From assembly GCF_001905795.1 (NCBI RefSeq), contig NZ_LIXJ01000001.1, positions 1 to 64,000 of the forward strand: 64,000 nt of DNA, read 5' to 3'. Shown here piece by piece: positions 45,501 through 54,087 of this stretch. A program made the translations under genes and the position numbers. The stretch's first letter is position 1; every line of letters begins with the position of its first letter. The notes under the pieces are model-generated. The model ran no database searches and was not told the origin of the DNA. It saw only the letters and a program-made list of their open reading frames with translations. The DNA is from Streptomyces sp. CB01580. GTDB taxonomy: Bacteria; Actinomycetota; Actinomycetes; Streptomycetales; Streptomycetaceae.

Positions 45501-48500
45501 GCGGACGAGGCTGTTCTGGAAGCCGTACAGGCCGTAGTGGTTGCTCATCGAGCCGGCGAGGACACCCACGTCCCCGTCGTACCGCCGCTGGATCGTCTCG
45601 CGCGAGTAGCCCGCGTCCTCCAGGGCGTGGACCACCGTCTGGAGGAACAGGCGCACCTCGGGCGACATGGCCTCCGCGTCACGTTTCGAGATGCGGAAGT
45701 AACGGGGGTCGAACATGTCGATCTCCCGCAGGAACGTGCCGGTCCGGATGGAGCTCCTGCCGGGGACGCTCCGGTCGCGGCTGTAGATCGCGTCGTGGTC
45801 CCAGCGTTCGCGCGGCACCTCGCGGAACTCGTGACGGCCCTGTTCGAGGATCGGCCACAGCTCGCCCAGTGTCTCCGCGCCGGGGTAGGTTCCCGCGACG
45901 CCGATGACCGCGATGTCGTGCCGGGCGTCGCGGTCCCTGGCCTCGTGCCGGGCGTCGTGCCGGACGTGCGGGGCGTCGACGGCCGGCACTCGGGCGGTGC
46001 GGGCGTCGGCGACGGTCGGGGGTTCGGCGGTCATTCGGGCCGCCGGTGCGTCCGGGACGGGGGCGACGGGAACCGGTGCGACGTCCCGCGTCCCGGGTGT
46101 GTCTCGCACCTCGGGTGCGTCTCGCTCGTCCGACACGTCGGCTACGTCGTGTGGGGAGGCTGCGGGGTGTATAGGGTCCCCGGCGTCGAGGACCGAAGCA
46201 AGCCGGTCGGCGTGCTCCTCGACGAAGTAACCGGCGACGCCCTCCAGCGTGGTGTGTTCGAAGAAGATGGTCTTGGGCAGCGGGCCGAAGAACACTTCGA
46301 GTGACGCCGTGGTCTCCAGGATGCTGAGCGAGTCGATCCCGTAGGCGATGAGGTCGACCGTCTCGTCGATGGTCCCGGGATCACGGTGCAGCACCTCGCC
46401 CACGACCCGCCGCAGCAGATCGGTCGTACGCCGCGTCAGCTCCTCCCCCGTGGCAGCGGCGGGCGCCGCCGCGGGGGCGGGCGGGTCCGTCGGTACGGGG
46501 GCGGGGGCGGTGGTGAGCCGTGCGGAGGCGCCGTACGCCACCACGAGGTGCGCGGGGCCGTCGCCGAGCACGCGGCCGAGGAGACGGAGCCCGGCCTCGG
46601 TCGGGAGCGGTTCCCAACCGCGTTCCCGGCGCATCGCTTCCCTCGTCACGTGGTCGACGCTCATACCGCCGTCGGCCCACAGCGGCCAGCTGACGGCGAC
46701 GGTCCTGCCGCTCCGTTCCCCGGCGTCGGCCAGCGCCCGGCGGTGGTGGGCGAAGGCGTCCAGGAAGGCGTTGGCCGCCGCGTAGTCCGACTGCGCCGGA
46801 TTGCCGAACACCCCCGCCACCGAGGAGAAGACGACGAAGAAGTCGAGTGCGGTGTCGCGCGAGGCGGCGTCGAGGTTGAGCACCCCGTCGACCTTGGGCG
46901 CCAGCACGGCACGGAGGTCCGCCGCGTCCTTGGTGTAGACGTACGCGTCCCTCAGGACGCCCGCCGCGTGGACGATGCCGTCGAGCCGCCCGTGCTCCCG
47001 CTCGATGGTGCGCACGGCGCGCTCCACCTCGTCCTTCACCGCGACGTCGACGGGGAGGTGGTGGGCGTCGACGCCCGAGGCGCGCAGCTCCCGCACGGCC
47101 GCCTCGCTCGCGGCGCCGGGCGCCGACCGGCCGCTCAGGACGACGGTGATTCCGGCGCGCCGCCCGAAGTAGCGCGCGGTGTGCAGTCCGAGGCCGCCGA
47201 GACCGCCCGTGATCCAGTACACCCCGCCCTCCTTGAGCGGTGGGATCGCCGGGCCCTCGGTCAGGTCGACCTCGACGGTGCGTGCCACATGGCGTGTTCC
47301 GTCCGGGGCGTGGCGGATCTCGCAGTCGGCGCTCTCGTCCGCCACCTCCGTCCGCAGGATCCCCGCGATGCGCTCCGGCGGCGCGGCGTCGAGTTCCGCG
47401 ACGCGGACGACCCGGCCGGAGACGCGCGGGTTCTCCAGGACGACGGTTCTGAAGAGTCCGACGAGCGGTGCGTGCACCTGCCTCGGCACCCGGTCGTCCA
47501 CCAGGACCACGAAGCGGTGCGGGGTCCGGGGGCTCGACCTGACCACCTCCGCCATTTGCCCGAAGACGTGACCGGTCGTCGCGGCGACGGCGTCGGCGAC
47601 GCGGCCCGGTACGAGGTCGGGCAGGCGCGCGGCGGTGACACCGGTCATGCCCGTGAGGGTGTCCAGATGGGCGGCGGCCCTCCCGCCGAGGTGGACGTGG
47701 ACGTGCGGGGCCTGTGCCGCGTCCCGGCCGTCGGGGCCGGACGGAGCCGGTGTCCACTGCGTGGTGGCCGTGACGACGCCGGTGCCCGCAGCGGTGTCCC
47801 GCCTCGCGGACGAGGTGCGCTGCACCAGACCGCGCAGCCGGGCGGTGACGGCTCCCCCGGCATCGCACAGGTCGATGTCGAACACGTCGAGCGTGCTGTG
47901 CCGCGCGCGGCGCCGTACCCAGGCCCAGGTCTCGGACGGGCAGGGGCCGTGGACCGTCAGGTCCTCGAACGCGAACGGCATCGGCGGGCCGTCGGCCCGT
48001 CCGTCACCGGTCGCCGCCAGGAGCAGGAGCGAGGACTGGAAGGCCGCGTCGAGCACGCTCGGGGGCAGCACGAATCCCGCCTCCGTGCCCTGGCCGTCCC
48101 CGGGTGCGCCGATGCGGGCGAGGAGTTCCCCCTCGCCCAGGCGGATCTCCCGCAGTCCGCGCATGGCCGGTCCGTACTCCAGTCCCCGGTCCCGGAAGGC
48201 GGCGTACACGTCCCGCGGGACGCGTTGCGTCGGGCACGCGGCCCGTATCCGGTCGAGATCGAGCCGTTCCGGTTTCCCGTGGTCACCGGTCCCGGCGGTG
48301 CCCGAGCAGTGCACCGCGGCCGTTCCGGTGCCGGTGGAGATCTCGAAGGCGAGCGCGCCGCCGTCCTGGGGCGCCAGTCCCACGGTGGCCTCGACCGGTG
48401 CGTCCCGCACGACGATCGGGCGCCGCCAGACGACGTCGCGCAGCCGGACGGCGAACGGGCCTCGCTCGTCGCGCCCGGTAGCGCGCGCCACCGCGGCGTG

Positions 48501-50615
48501 GACCAGTTCCACCTGGGCGGCGGCGGGCAGCACCCGCTCGCCGCGCACCACGTGCGAGGTCAGGAAGGGTTCCCGCCCGTCGAAGACCGCTCCGAGGCTC
48601 CCGCCCTCGGGGCCGGCCCCGCCGTCGCGCAGGAACGGGTGGGCGGCGGCTGTGGCGACGGGCGAAGGCGCGACCGTCGTCGCGGCGTCGCGGCCCGGGG
48701 CCCTGAACCAGTGGCGCTCCCGGGCGAACGGGTACGCGGGCAGGGGCACGCGCCGGGGCGCCGTCCGAGCGGTGCCCCGGTGGCCGGACGGCTCCGCCCA
48801 GTCGGCGGTGGCGCCGTCGGCCCACCGCTCCGCCGCTTCCACCGTCGCGTCCGGGTCCCCGTCCGCGCCACGCACCGAATCGCCCACGTGGATCCGGCCG
48901 GTCTCGTCCGCCCCGTCGATGAACTCCCCGAGCAGGGTGACGAGTTCGTCCCGGCCGGTCACCACGAAGGCCACCCGGGCAGGCATCTGTTCCCTGCCGG
49001 CGCGCAGGGTGTGGGCGACGTCAGCGAGCGTCGGCGCGGCCCGCCCCCGCAGATGGGCACGCAGCCGGCGGGCGACGGCCCGCAGGCGTTCCGGGGTCCT
49101 GGCCGAGAGGGGCACGAGCTCCGGGCCCCTCCCGGACGCCGCGACCGTCGGTCCGTCGTCCGGGAGGTGTTCCTCCAACACCAGGTGGGCGTTGGTGCCG
49201 CCGAACCCGAACGAGCTGACCCCCGCGCGGCGCGGCGGAACGGTGCCGTCCGCCCTCGCGGGCGGCGTGTCCCAGGGCCGGGTGTCCCGGACGATGTGGA
49301 ACGGGGTGCCGTCGAGTCGTATCAGTTTGTTCTGCTTCTCGAAGTTGACGGTCGCGGGCAGTACGCGGCGGGCGAAGGCGCTGATCACCTTGGCGATGCC
49401 CGCGACGCCCGCGGCCCCTTCGAGGTGTCCGATGTTGGTCTTGACCGAGCCGATCCCGCAGGCGTCCGGGCGGGCGACCGTCCCCTGGGCCGCGTGCAGG
49501 TTCCCGAAGGCGCGCTTGAGGGCCATGATCTCGATCGGGTCGCCCACCGGTGTCCCCGGGCCGTGGGCCTCGATGTAGCCGATGGTCTCGGGGCGGATGC
49601 CGGCCCGGGTGTAGAGCCGCTCGACGAGCCTGGACTGTGCGGCCGGGTTGGTGACGGTGAGGGAGTTCGTCCGGCCGCCGTGGTTGGTCGCGACGCCCTT
49701 GATGACGGCGTGCACGGTATCGCCGTCCTCGACCGCTCGTGCAAGGGGTTTGAGGAGGAGCACGGCTCCTCCTTCGCCGCGGACGTAGCCGTCGGCGCTC
49801 TCGTCGAAGGCCCTGGCGCGGCCGGTGCGGGACAGCATGCTCGCCTGGCTGAAGGCGACGAAGTGCTTGGGCGACCAGATCAGGTTGACGCCTCCGGCCA
49901 GGGCCAGGGCGCAGTCGGCGTTGCGCAGCGCGCGGACCGCCTCGTACACGGACACCAGCGAACTGGAGCAGGCCGTGTCGTTGGTGATGCTGGGGCCCTG
50001 GAAGTCGAAGTGGTAGGAGATGCGGTTGGCAATGATCGAGTAGGCCGTGCCGGTGGGGAAGTAGACGTCCGTCCGCACTCCTTCTCGTTCCATCAGCTCC
50101 GCGTAGTCGGCGTGGCAGACCCCCATGAAGACGCCGGTCTCCGTCCCGGCCAGCGCGCTCGCCGCGTAACCGGCGTTCTCCACGGCCTGCCAGGCGAGTT
50201 CGAGGGCGATGCGCTGCTGGGGGTCCATGCTCTCCGCCTCGCGCGGCGAGATGCTGAAGAAGTCGGCGTCGAAGCGGTCCGCGTGCTCGATGAAGCCGCC
50301 CCAGACGCTGTTGGTCTTCTGGGCGCCTCGCCTCGGGTCCCCGAAGTAGTCCTCCTTGGACCAGCGTTCGGCGGGCACCTCCGAGATGAGCGAGCGCCCG
50401 GCGACGAGATGTTCGCCGAACTCCTCCAGGGTGTCGGCACCGGGGAACCGCAGGGCGAGTCCGATGATCGCGACGTCGTCGGGCGCCGGGGCCGGGTCCT
50501 CGCGACCGGGGACCGCGTCCTCGTGCGCGAGGGTCCTGTCCTCGGAGGCCAGGGCCTCGTCCTCGTGCGCGGGGGGAACTTCCTGGTGCGCGGAGGTCGG
50601 TTCGACCGTGCTCAT
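29811..50615 (-). CDS. AT-less (trans-AT) polyketide synthase, five modules plus TE, glutarimide type
   Basis: 6,934 residues from ATG 50615, which overlaps the amidotransferase stop (ATGA). The open frame extends to 52649, but those extra codons are the amidotransferase gene read in another frame. Domain order: KS1-DH1-KR1-ACP1 / KS2-X-ACP2 / KS3-KR3-ACP3 / KS4-ACP4 / KS5-DH5-KR5-MT5-ACP5-TE. ACP serines are residues 1429, 2538, 3794, 4595 and 6588; KS cysteines are 1738, 2808, 4055 and 4867 for KS2-KS5, with KS1 in DTACSSS. No AT domain occurs in any module, matching the discrete acyltransferase upstream. The gene order acyltransferase-ACP-amidotransferase-PKS equals that of cycloheximide and migrastatin clusters, so the early modules should build a glutarimide. 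Details are under the module entries. Confidence 0.95.
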   Translation of the reverse strand: MSTVEPTSAHQEVPPAHEDEALASEDRTLAHEDAVPGREDPAPAPDDVAIIGLALRFPGADTLEEFGEHLVAGRSLISEVPAERWSKEDYFGDPRRGAQKTNSVWGGFIEHADRFDADFFSISPREAESMDPQQRIALELAWQAVENAGYAASALAGTETGVFMGVCHADYAELMEREGVRTDVYFPTGTAYSIIANRISYHFDFQGPSITNDTACSSSLVSVYEAVRALRNADCALALAGGVNLIWSPKHFVAFSQASMLSRTGRARAFDESADGYVRGEGGAVLLLKPLARAVEDGDTVHAVIKGVATNHGGRTNSLTVTNPAAQSRLVERLYTRAGIRPETIGYIEAHGPGTPVGDPIEIMALKRAFGNLHAAQGTVARPDACGIGSVKTNIGHLEGAAGVAGIAKVISAFARRVLPATVNFEKQNKLIRLDGTPFHIVRDTRPWDTPPARADGTVPPRRAGVSSFGFGGTNAHLVLEEHLPDDGPTVAASGRGPELVPLSARTPERLRAVARRLRAHLRGRAAPTLADVAHTLRAGREQMPARVAFVVTGRDELVTLLGEFIDGADETGRIHVGDSVRGADGDPDATVEAAERWADGATADWAEPSGHRGTARTAPRRVPLPAYPFARERHWFRAPGRDAATTVAPSPVATAAAHPFLRDGGAGPEGGSLGAVFDGREPFLTSHVVRGERVLPAAAQVELVHAAVARATGRDERGPFAVRLRDVVWRRPIVVRDAPVEATVGLAPQDGGALAFEISTGTGTAAVHCSGTAGTGDHGKPERLDLDRIRAACPTQRVPRDVYAAFRDRGLEYGPAMRGLREIRLGEGELLARIGAPGDGQGTEAGFVLPPSVLDAAFQSSLLLLAATGDGRADGPPMPFAFEDLTVHGPCPSETWAWVRRRARHSTLDVFDIDLCDAGGAVTARLRGLVQRTSSARRDTAAGTGVVTATTQWTPAPSGPDGRDAAQAPHVHVHLGGRAAAHLDTLTGMTGVTAARLPDLVPGRVADAVAATTGHVFGQMAEVVRSSPRTPHRFVVLVDDRVPRQVHAPLVGLFRTVVLENPRVSGRVVRVAELDAAPPERIAGILRTEVADESADCEIRHAPDGTRHVARTVEVDLTEGPAIPPLKEGGVYWITGGLGGLGLHTARYFGRRAGITVVLSGRSAPGAASEAAVRELRASGVDAHHLPVDVAVKDEVERAVRTIEREHGRLDGIVHAAGVLRDAYVYTKDAADLRAVLAPKVDGVLNLDAASRDTALDFFVVFSSVAGVFGNPAQSDYAAANAFLDAFAHHRRALADAGERSGRTVAVSWPLWADGGMSVDHVTREAMRRERGWEPLPTEAGLRLLGRVLGDGPAHLVVAYGASARLTTAPAPVPTDPPAPAAAPAAATGEELTRRTTDLLRRVVGEVLHRDPGTIDETVDLIAYGIDSLSILETTASLEVFFGPLPKTIFFEHTTLEGVAGYFVEEHADRLASVLDAGDPIHPAASPHDVADVSDERDAPEVRDTPGTRDVAPVPVAPVPDAPAARMTAEPPTVADARTARVPAVDAPHVRHDARHEARDRDARHDIAVIGVAGTYPGAETLGELWPILEQGRHEFREVPRERWDHDAIYSRDRSVPGRSSIRTGTFLREIDMFDPRYFRISKRDAEAMSPEVRLFLQTVVHALEDAGYSRETIQRRYDGDVGVLAGSMSNHYGLYGFQNSLVRGSAATGSYTATLPNMVSYFYGFTGPSLFVDTMCSGSSTCVHQAVQMLRAGECRMAVAGGVNLLLHPYNLITSSHEHFTTTTSEVIRSFGVGADGTILGEGVGALVLKPLVEAERDGDHVYGVIKGTALANAGVRNGFTVPSPRMQARAIRKAIDDAGIDPRTIGYVEAHGSGTSLGDPIEVKALTTAFRTYTQDTGFCAIGSVKSNMGHLLHAAGMIGITKVLLQLQKGRIAPSLHSDVINPDIDFSRTPFRLQRRLTDWEPVVTTVDGRRVSHPRRAGITSIGAGGMNSHIIVEEYTRADTAVHGGSDGREELFVFSAMNEAVLEKWLARFRAHLAAGSHEPADLASVAFTLRVGRNELPCRWAFFARTADEAVAALDRRLAGDRDLGPALASTDPASEGLRALARAWAGGRSVDWREAEGDPRALRRVPLPPYPFERVRCWVEPERGAPTVIAPLALREKLHPLLGRNASDVDGPRYVLDVHLDDLLDYGYTSGERRDSTPGIVPTFAVELALAVTRVSGFAEGAVVRRLRLLAPVDWRAAARLVTVLDAADRKAASGTVFVEEAQGARVAVAEFDVRAGDPARTATTGVFGAGAFGAGPYRGLRADDPAADAVAALSRTAFLAELAEGALGYAPERNGTESAYRMSDGRLVLDVLPPELLRDHVRPNVTLPPHVLVAVAQGLQFEAKRLGAPDWARTTPRRIDEIRLFAPGSDIPDAVRYVVLDVTGAPDGLGGRVALLDEKGEVVAVLSDLWCGEGEVPRTGPAAEAARAVAGAEDTCRGPGEEPAGKVRDDLVSFAVDELRDMASGILKYEAAELDARTGFDAFGFDSISLVALAGQVRDRLGVDLTPAAFFDLNTFESLGGHLVAEYGESLRPAYERSRPTGPAEETAPDAAPDAGVGDGAQAGDRSEAEGRLEVAPARTAPARSAPGAPPLPIAVIGAAGRFPDAPDLRTYWTNLVEGRDSVTELPLHRYDAAYARIVESADFPHHAGVLDDVDAFDAAFFRILPREAELMDPQHRLALETVWNALEHSGYTPAGLPESTGLFFGVSGTDYATLLSAHGTPPDAFTSTGNAHSMLANRISYVLDIHGPSEPVDTACSSSLVAVHRAVEAIRSGACDAAIAGGVNLLLGVDTFVSAARAGMLSPEGRCKTFASDADGYVRGEGVGAVVLKPLADAERDGDAILGVIVGSAENHGGRANSLTAPNGAAQADLVVRAMGDTDPATIGYVEAHGTGTALGDPVEVRALRTAFRRLGGTGRGTCGLGSVKTNIGHLEAAAGIAGLLKVLLAMEHGTLPATRNCDEINPFVQLDGSPFRIVRERETWKRPRDRRGLPAPRRAGVSSFGFGGANCHVVVEEYVAPDALDTGHGRNTGHDLDTGHDRDTGHVPYTGGAQGMAVGDRVVVPLSARTRDQLRERARDLLAYLEETPRPAPLGSIGRTLQFGREPMAERAGWVVASHEELAERLRAFLDGGTVPAPEHGTAPGKEHGAGPGGGSDAAGLLARWAGGADTDWHVLYGRRSGPALPPRTHLPTYPFARDRHWIPAGGHAGRDRAAAGVLPGDMAAGGTPAGARGEGAARGAGAPIGTTLLVPRWTPKPAMPGLPGPVAPGPAGRKPYRYHAVILCDTAAHARTAVERRLPDARCHTVRTTKTRPESRFTDLSRQVFEIVREVVREASDGGALVQVVTPAQGDQAVGLALAGLLRTASLEHVVVGQVVGLEGERDADAVAELLAADARHPEDELVRHRGAERHVRTWEPRTPDGTRTPWRAGGVYLVTGGAGGIGALVARRIARDVDAPVLVLVGRSPQDARVDRLLAELREAGATARYAVADVSRWEEVRHLVARTVEEYGGIHGIVHAAGVIRDGRLPNKTAEQWEAVLAPKVDGMVHLDRATARLALDFFLAFSSGAAVTGNPGQADYATANAYLDAYAAVRNSRVAAGERPGRTLAIAWPLWKDGGMTVDDATRARLRRERGLVPMESDEGIETLLRAWRLGEAGEDRIWVHHGETAKAVPPPGPARPTASVPASALLPDSGPVPASGVGAVSVGRERETLRSVVETFARVTGLPVEDVDADRPLADLALDSVMVIQLNRELSIRYGEVPTTLFYEFPTLRAVAGRLAGPAAVPVPASAPAAGDGPSGPAAAVRAPVPRPAADAPDEYARPERPVPDEAIAIIGLSGRYPHAGNIEEFWENLKAGRDCVTEIPPGRWPLDGFYEPDRAKAIATGRSYHKWGGFLEDFDAFDPAFFRIAPRDAYAMDPQERLFLQAAWEVIEDAGYTPEELARRHRRRVGVFAGVTKSGHARHGAALLPSGETVVPSLSFASLSARTSYALDLCGPSLTIDTMCSSSLTAIHEACEHLRRGACELAVAGGVNLYLHPSDYVELCRSTMLSTRPRLRSFGKGGDGFVPGEGVGAVLLKPLGRALADGDRILAVVRGTGVNHGGRTHGYTVPSPTAQAELIDDALTRAGIPARRLSYVEAHGTGTELGDPIEVQGLSLAFERSTRDKQFCAIGSVKSTIGHLEAAAGIAGLTKTVLQLRHRTLVPSLHCEEPNPGIRFEETPFFVQRTLEPWESEGPRIAAVSSFGAGGSNAHVVIEEYVADETVPEPVPEGGEQLVVLSARTPERLREAAARLAAYLERGERDAAERRDISLTDLAHTLRTGRRAMRERLALTVSSLAELRHALHDYATAGDGVRAPGLHRGSAGSARGAAAEIAADDELRELLVERWVAAGKLDKLAALWADGVELDWHGLHPVRPRRVSLPTYPFAKDRYWIGDLEPAGEAGPGAAAPISASRPRNDAAPHSDAASAEAPNADAPPTGGPLTGAPETGGPPTGAPDTGGPTADGLTREGRVAATVRARVADVLAMPQDELDGALAFADHGLDSILAVRLVHLLNETFGLDLPTGVVFDHSSPDRLVAHLLAEYEDIGAVAPTPVPTTPPVPAAPPVLSTPPATAVSPAAPRNAASPVLPDAVREPAPAPAFAPAPPSSRPASAGPLVAVVGMSGRFPGSDTLDELWTHLVDGDDLVTEATRWNLPGTGPDGSPRCTRGGFLRGIDEFDPLFFRISGVEAAAMDPQQRLLLQESWRALEDAGHAGGQLDEARCGVYVGCWSGDYQDIVGDHGPAQAFTGNMASFTPARVSYYLNLKGPALAVDTACSSSLVAIDLACRGLRSGETDLALAGGVFVQSTPRLYELAGRAGMLSATGRCHTFDRRADGFVPGEGVGVVVLKRLDDALADGDHIHGVIRASGTNQDGATNGITAPSSVSQERLLRDTHASFGVDAGTIGLVEAHGTGTPLGDPIEFSALDRAFRASTTKSGYCALGSVKTNIGHTQFAAGVAGVLKVLLALRHRRIPASLHFETANAAIRLDGSPFYMSTRDHRWEAPSGGGPRRGAVSSFGAGGTNAHLVIEEAPPTTRTRRTTRPAHLVLLSAHSREQLARQVALLAAHCRRETSLDLGDLAYTLTVGRAGLAHRFACVARDRTDLLRILGQGLDGPDACTGHATRTRTTGADPEADAGAARLRRCADPARTASADLHHADLIALAAHFTRGTALDYGRAFAPGAHLRVPLPTYPFARESHWAGPVPPADPPTPSPVTEHRPTAAHPLIHETSPAGDVGDEPGTLRATTVFKGDEPVLRDHTVRGQRVLPGVVHLEMARETAARALGVDAGTPLRMRDITWIRPLVQDQEPVTVDVLVKPARSGGGELIFEISSLAEGATASVVCSTGRVAVLDTSRPERVDIAPPRADGTPTVPAERIREALASMGIVHGPSLRAVREAHVGEGTVLAALDLPTEADPAGAPYILHPALMDSAIQASTALHITGGAQPPETAVPFALDRLEILAPCRASMRAVIRVADPAGEITPLSRLDVDLVGEDGQVCVRMTGYTSRRAKDPVPELFAPVWEPADTRGHTDGGAPAPGHILVVGGTDEQRAALTVRYPRVTTWDLAPGASIDEAAERLRTVGPIDHLLWIAPETGDTAPDGPPALQPTDTAGFVAARESGVIAAFRLIKALLRTGHDARPLGITLVTRRALATYDTEPTAPAHAGLHGLFGSLGHEYTHWSVHRTDLGTTTLPGDLLTLPVPASDGPLAHRAGQWLVRRWAPDEPAGAREQVYRQGGVYVVIGGAGGLGVVWTRHVVERYGAHVVWIGRRPHDDDIEAKLRACRGDVRYVSADAADPAALRRARARIVADHPRIHGVVHAALVLRDQSLARMDEPTLRAALTAKVDATVATAEVFADDALDFMLFFSSVQSFTTAAGQGNYAAGSTFTDAYAQHLSRHRPYPVKVMNWGWWGSTGSASSQLHRESMARWGLISIEPPEAMRALDTLLGGPQRQVAFVRSRRPDALTGIDPGSRITVHERARTRVTPDAVRAGVGAPADPEALRAVADWRRTERDPLLARMLRAHLETLGVLPGPGTTDPRERATRVAELRERAGILPGYDTWLDHALRVVPPSGPSPAEARREWERYRERWSADPDKKAEAALLDATLQALPDILTGRTRPTDILFPQGSVALVEGTYRNNRIADLYNRAMADAAAAVVAERLRLDPGARLRILEIGAGTGGTSVGMFAALRPFQEHIETYLYTDLSKAFLNHARTAYGPQVPYLAYARFDAERPLAGQGVEAGGHDLVIAANVLHATRDTRNTIRNAKAALRDGGWLLLNELAAFDVFSHLTFGLLEGWWLFEDHALRIPGSPALSPDNWRRVLESEGFRSSVFVLPQAHELGQQIIAAESDGIVRQAVSAPERATPAPRRPRPGIGPGAATGTGTRPGIVAPPAPHAVPAPERPLEPGREPASGTPDPASPVRRRSESPAGTAATMGTRESARTAGPPADPVPEERAETMARYLREQAARTLGIPADRIAPWAPLSDYGLDSILVLQLTNALREDLGDISSTLLFDAESVEGLTAHFLENGGSRVDGLVARLRPDAPEPPPARLPGAGASRAASPARPAAGLLRTAVETGSPEQAADLLSAAARIRPVFAAGDGPEPATLRLSDGAGEQALVCLPSLVAPTGAHQYVKFATALHNRRQVWTAAIPGYAVGEPLPVTLDAAADTLATTLLRRLGERPFALAAYSSGGWLAHEVVRRLEKAGAPPAALVLLDTPRSTGTAMARGMCVLTRRLLEKLPQLPVIEEQFTAMACYAQLLDGWRPGPVATPTVLVRAADSTALLGDGTRAGWPVDHELLEVTGDHFSMLEEHAGATALAVHRWLSTLGNDHRER
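36690..38990 (-). other. PKS module 4: KS-ACP, no reduction
   Basis: KS4 (about 38975-37690) has DTMCSSS (Cys codon 38451-38453), EAHGTGT and TIGHLE. Only a post-KS linker and a long Gly/Pro/Thr-rich spacer with repeated GAPxTGGP units precede ACP4 (HGLDSIL, serine codon 36831-36833). Neither KR, DH nor MT is present, so a beta-ketone should remain. Confidence 0.85.
39120..42700 (-). other. PKS module 3: KS-KR-ACP
   Basis: KS3 (about 42690-41405) has DTACSSS (Cys codon 42192-42194), EAHGTGT and NIGHLE. KR3 has TGGAGGIGA (40135-40180) and [13 protein letters not shown]3 is LALDSVM, serine codon 39234-39236. It predicts a beta-hydroxyl, the hydroxyl next to the glutarimide CH2 in this family. 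The post-KS region contains a DTGH tandem repeat (about 41340-41400) in an apparent linker. Confidence 0.85.
42870..45930 (-). other. PKS module 2: KS-X(B)-ACP, proposed glutarimide-forming module
   Basis: KS2 (about 45920-44610) keeps Cys (DTMCSGSS, codon 45402-45404) and both His (EAHGSGT, NMGHLL), but the motifs are atypical. Between KS and ACP lies about 310 residues (44140-43210: [19 protein letters not shown] to LWCGEGEVP) that are not DH, KR or AT. It has a double-hot-dog look without the DH HxxxGxxxxP motif, as described for the X/B branching domain of glutarimide synthases. ACP2 is FGFDSIS, serine codon 43002-43004. KS-X-ACP is the diagnostic module that makes a vinylogous branch and closes the imide ring. 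Confidence 0.75.
46190..50615 (-). other. PKS module 1: KS-DH-KR-ACP
   Basis: After about 45 acidic, Glu/Asp-rich residues KS1 runs about 50475-49170, with DTACSSS (Cys codon near 49968), EAHGPGT instead of the usual EAHGTGT, and NIGHLE. DH1 has [10 protein letters not shown] (48540-48562). KR1 has TGGLGGLGL and a Tyr in [13 protein letters not shown]1 has YGIDSLS, serine codon 46329-46331. With malonamyl as starter it should give an alpha,beta-unsaturated amide-bearing chain, the acceptor needed for glutarimide formation in module 2. Confidence 0.85.
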
Positions 50616-52651
50616 CGGACTCCTTCTGCGCGGGGGAGGACGGGACGGGAGGACTCCGGCCCCCGGTTCTTCCGGTGGTCGTGGACTGCCCGGATGTGCA
50701 TGCCGCCCCCGCCGGGGGCGCTCCGGTGCCCTTCCCGCCCTCTCACGAACCGGTGGTCGAGAACGGCGGTGGAGAGCAGGTAGAGGAACGCCTGGTCCTC
50801 CTTGGTGCTGATCCGCCGGTCGGGCGTGGTCATGATCTTCGTCACGAGTCTGCGCGCGAACACGGGATCGACGCAGTCGATCTTCGCCAGTTCCGCGTCC
50901 GAGAGGATCAGGTCCAGGTAGTCCGGCCGCTGCTCCTTGAAGACGCTCGCGCCCGGGGCGCGGTACGGCTGCTTGCGCCGCTTCAGGCTCGACTCCGGCA
51001 GCTCCCCGTGAAACGCGCGCTTGAGGATCGCCTTCTCCTCGAACCCGTCGTCGAACCGCAGGTTCACGGATGCCGCCGCCCGCACCACGGCCGGGTCGAG
51101 GAAGGGGCAGCGGTTCTCGACCCCGTGCGCCAGGCTCATGCGCTCGCCCTGCGTCGACAGCAGATAGCCGGGCAGCAGCGTCTTGTACTCCAGCCACTGC
51201 GCCTTCTGCACGGCGCTCAGCGCGGCGTAGCCCGGTGTCGTCCCCGTGAGCGCGAGCAGATCCGCGAAGGGGTCCTCGCGGCGCTTCAGCAGGCGTGCCG
51301 CGAACCGCCCGTTCTGGTAGCGCAGTTCGTGCGAGAAGAGGCCGGGCAGGCGTTCCACCGAGAACTGCTCGAACAGACCCGCCAGTCGCGCCCGGTTCGC
51401 GGGGCCGAAGTGGCTCAGCTCCGGGTGCAGGTTTCCGATCCTCTTCATCCGCTCGGCGTCCGACAGTTCGTTCCACTCCGCGCGCACCAGCGTCTCGCGG
51501 AACAGTGAATAGCCGAGGAACGCCTCGTCGGCGCCCTCGCCGGTGAGGACCACCCGTATGCCGGCGTCCCGGACGTGCCGCGCCAGCAGATACATCGGGA
51601 CGAACGCGGTGCGGAACGCGGGTACTTCGGCGTGGTACACGGCCGACGGGAAGGCCCGCGCGATGTCGGCGCCGGACACGGTGATCGACGAATGGAGCGT
51701 CCGCAGGTGCGAGGCCACGACCTGCTGACTGCCCGACTCGTCGAAGGCGGCCTCCTCGAACTGCACCGAGAAGGTGCGCACCTCGTGGGAGGAGAGGTCG
51801 GTGGTCAGTTTCGTCACGATCGAGGAGTCGAGCCCGCCGCTCAGGTAGACCCCGACCTCGACGTCGCTGCGCAGCCTCATCTCCACGCTCTGCCGCAGGG
51901 TTTCGCGCACGAAGTGTTCCGCGTCGCGCACGGTTCCCGTGAACGGTGGTGTCTCCAGGGCGAGTTCCTCGTAGTGGTGCAGCGAGGTCCGGCCGTGGCC
52001 GACGACCATCCAACTGCCCATGGGGAGCTGGCGGATGCCCTGGAACGGGGACCGGTCGGGCAGCGGTGTCCAGGCCGCGAAGGTGGAGGCGAGTTCGGCG
52101 GGGTCGAGTTCGAACCGGAAGCCCGGGAACGCCTGGAACGCCTTCATCTCGGAGGCGAAGAGGAACGCACCGTCCCGGTCGCCCCCGCCGCACGTGCGGT
52201 CGGCGTAGAACAGCGGGCGCTTGCCGAATCTGTCGCGTGCCAGGAAGAGGTCTCCCGACACCGCGTCCCGGATCGCCACGGCGAAGGCGCCGTTGCACCG
52301 GGGCAGGCATCCCGGGCCCCACTGCATCCAGGCCCGCAGGAAGACCTCGGTGTCGGAGCGGGTGCGAAACCGGTGGCCGAGTCCGCGCAGTTCCTCGCGG
52401 AGCTCGACGTAGTTGTACAGCTCGCCGTTGAAGCAGATCCAGTAGCGTTCCCCGGGATCCGCCATGGGCTGCGCACCGTGGGAGATGTCGATGATCGCCA
52501 GCCGGACCGTGCCCATGGCCATGCCGTCGCCCAGGTAGTAGCCCGCCTCGTCCGGTCCTCTGTGGTGGATGAGCGACAGCATGGAGGTGATGACCTCGGG
52601 CGCGGCCCCGGCGTCGAGCGACGGCGAGACGAACCCAGCGATTCCGCACAT
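50612..52651 (-). CDS. Asparagine-synthase-like amidotransferase (malonamyl starter formation)
   Basis: 679 residues. The N-terminal class II glutaminase begins MCGIAGF with Cys2 as nucleophile and has the HHRGPDE motif. The synthetase half carries the PP-loop SGGLDSS and LTGEGADEAFLGY. In glutarimide clusters this enzyme (MgsD/ChxD type) amidates the free carboxylate of malonyl-ACP to malonamyl-ACP, whose nitrogen becomes the imide. AAGGAG ribosome site upstream of ATG 52651; the stop overlaps the PKS start. A true asparagine synthetase is unlikely given the PKS coupling. Confidence 0.92.
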   Translation of the reverse strand: MCGIAGFVSPSLDAGAAPEVITSMLSLIHHRGPDEAGYYLGDGMAMGTVRLAIIDISHGAQPMADPGERYWICFNGELYNYVELREELRGLGHRFRTRSDTEVFLRAWMQWGPGCLPRCNGAFAVAIRDAVSGDLFLARDRFGKRPLFYADRTCGGGDRDGAFLFASEMKAFQAFPGFRFELDPAELASTFAAWTPLPDRSPFQGIRQLPMGSWMVVGHGRTSLHHYEELALETPPFTGTVRDAEHFVRETLRQSVEMRLRSDVEVGVYLSGGLDSSIVTKLTTDLSSHEVRTFSVQFEEAAFDESGSQQVVASHLRTLHSSITVSGADIARAFPSAVYHAEVPAFRTAFVPMYLLARHVRDAGIRVVLTGEGADEAFLGYSLFRETLVRAEWNELSDAERMKRIGNLHPELSHFGPANRARLAGLFEQFSVERLPGLFSHELRYQNGRFAARLLKRREDPFADLLALTGTTPGYAALSAVQKAQWLEYKTLLPGYLLSTQGERMSLAHGVENRCPFLDPAVVRAAASVNLRFDDGFEEKAILKRAFHGELPESSLKRRKQPYRAPGASVFKEQRPDYLDLILSDAELAKIDCVDPVFARRLVTKIMTTPDRRISTKEDQAFLYLLSTAVLDHRFVRGREGHRSAPGGGGMHIRAVHDHRKNRGPESSRPVLPRAEGVR

Positions 52652-52667
52652 GCGGGGTCTCCTTGCT

Positions 52668-52925
52668 TCAGTGGTCGTCGCGCTCGGCGATCTTCCTGGC
52701 CACGAAGGCGTCGATGGCTTCGAGGGAGGTGAAGACGTTCGCGATGAAATCCTCGTCCGTCATGTCGAGCGCGAAGTCCTTTTCGAGAGCGCTCAGGAGC
52801 TGGACGTACCCGAAGGAATCCATCACCCCGGCCTTGAAGAGATCGCTCGCGGCCGTCAGCTCGTCGTCGAACTCCACGAGGAACTGGTCCTCGACGAGTT
52901 TCTTTATGTGCCCCGCTCGGTCCAT
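52668..52925 (-). CDS. Discrete acyl carrier protein
   Basis: 85 residues, acidic, with the phosphopantetheine serine at residue 37 in GVMDSFGY. Size and motif are normal for a free-standing ACP. It lies 16 bp upstream of the amidotransferase and 3 bp after the acyltransferase stop. It is the expected carrier of the malonyl/malonamyl starter (MgsC/ChxC position). Confidence 0.93.
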   Translation of the reverse strand: MDRAGHIKKLVEDQFLVEFDDELTAASDLFKAGVMDSFGYVQLLSALEKDFALDMTDEDFIANVFTSLEAIDAFVARKIAERDDH

Positions 52926-52928
52926 CTC

Positions 52929-53804
52929 TCACACCGCGCTTTCGGCTGGTTGGCTGTGGGTATCGGACTTCATCAGGCTGCGCACCATGCGGGTGAGGGA
53001 ACGGCCGCCCATCTCCTCGCACTCCAGTCCCGTCCCCAGGGAGAGGAGACGGCGGATGCTGTCGGCCCACCGGACCGGCTCGACGAGCTGTCTGCCGAGC
53101 ATGGCGGGGATCGTGTCGCGTTCGTGGGCGCGCGCGCTCGCGTTGGAGATCACGGCGGTCCGGGGTTGGGCGAACGTGAACTCCCCGAGGAATTTCTCGA
53201 ATTCGGCGCGGACGGGCTCCATGTGCCGGGAGTGGAAGGCCGCGCCGACCCTCAGCGGGGCGTGGCGGATGCTCCGCCGCTTCAGTGCGGCGTGGGCCGC
53301 GTGCAGCGCCTGGTCGCTGCCGGCGATGACGACCTGGGTTTCGGTGTTGAAGGCCGCCAGGTCGATTCCCTCGACGCCGTCCTCGGCCAGGGCGTCGAGC
53401 AGGCGTGCGGGCGAGACGTCCATGACGGCCGTCATGCCGCCGCCGGTGGCCGCGGCCATGAGTTCGCCGCGTCGCTTGACGAGTCTCAGCCCCGTCTCGA
53501 AGTCGAAGACCCCCGCGGCCAGGAGCGCGTTGTACTCCCCGAGACTGTGTCCGAGGTAGCAGTCGGCGGGCCGCTCCTCGCGCCGCTCGCGCTCGAACGC
53601 GTGCAGCGCGTTGACGGTGTAGAGCGCGGGCTGTGTGCACTCCGTGCGGGAGAGCATGTCGTCCGGATTGTCGCGGCAGAGCGCGACGAGGTCGTAGTCG
53701 AGGAGGTCGCAGGCGTACCGCGTGAGGCCGGGGTAGCGGCCGAAGACGTCCGCGCCCATGCCCCGGAACTGCGAGCCCTGCCCCGGGAAGAGAACCGCCA
53801 ACAC
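52929..53804 (-). CDS. Discrete malonyl-CoA acyltransferase (trans-AT)
   Basis: 291 residues from GTG 53804, chosen because GGAGG lies 6 nt upstream; an upstream-extended frame to 54008 is low-complexity and has no ribosome site. Family motifs: FPGQGSQ at the start, catalytic Ser87 in GHSLGEY, catalytic His in AAFHSRHM. GHSLGEY and AFHS suggest malonyl specificity. It supplies extender units to all five AT-less modules and the starter ACP. First gene of the PKS operon, divergent from the SARP gene. Confidence 0.94.
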   Translation of the reverse strand: MLAVLFPGQGSQFRGMGADVFGRYPGLTRYACDLLDYDLVALCRDNPDDMLSRTECTQPALYTVNALHAFERERREERPADCYLGHSLGEYNALLAAGVFDFETGLRLVKRRGELMAAATGGGMTAVMDVSPARLLDALAEDGVEGIDLAAFNTETQVVIAGSDQALHAAHAALKRRSIRHAPLRVGAAFHSRHMEPVRAEFEKFLGEFTFAQPRTAVISNASARAHERDTIPAMLGRQLVEPVRWADSIRRLLSLGTGLECEEMGGRSLTRMVRSLMKSDTHSQPAESAV

Positions 53805-53930
53805 CGTTGTGCCTCCCTGGTCCGCGCCGGATGGCCCACACCACCGGCGGCGCTGTGCCCATGCTGCGCCACACCCCTTGCCGCACGCTGGCCGGAATTC
53901 TGTTGCCGGTCCCCGGCGCCCTCCGCTTCC

Positions 53931-53979
53931 CTTGCCATTCGCTTGCGGATCACTTGCCGGTTCCCCGGATATATCCGGG
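53931..53979 (+). promoter_or_regulatory. SARP-type direct repeats and -10 box
   Basis: Three heptamers CTTGCCA, CTTGCGG and CTTGCCG start at 53931, 53942 and 53953, exactly 11 bp apart (4-bp spacers), the layout bound by SARP regulators. Eight bases after the last heptamer comes GATATATCC, a good -10 box in the rightward direction. It is embedded in a perfect 16-bp palindrome, CCCGGATATATCCGGG (53964-53979). The array points to the SARP gene and sits in the shared 283-bp region with the PKS operon. Confidence 0.65.
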
Positions 53980-54087
53980 AAACGGCCGTCTGATCGCTTA
54001 CCGGCCATTCACCGGGCGCGATTCGCCGGAAGCAACATCCGCTGTTCTAGGATCAATTCATCGGGCGCGTCTCAAGCGTGAGAACGA

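Noticed and set aside
29811..52649. A 7,612-residue continuous open frame taken as one protein
   Set aside because: Its first 680 or so codons overlap the amidotransferase gene in a different frame and encode Arg/Gly-rich noise. The PKS begins at ATG 50615.
50612..52651. Primary-metabolism asparagine synthetase
   Set aside because: It is translationally coupled to the PKS and sits between ACP and PKS exactly as in glutarimide clusters.
52144..53886. 580-residue minus-strand open frame over the ACP/acyltransferase region
   Set aside because: Arg-rich shadow; the ACP and acyltransferase motifs are in other frames.
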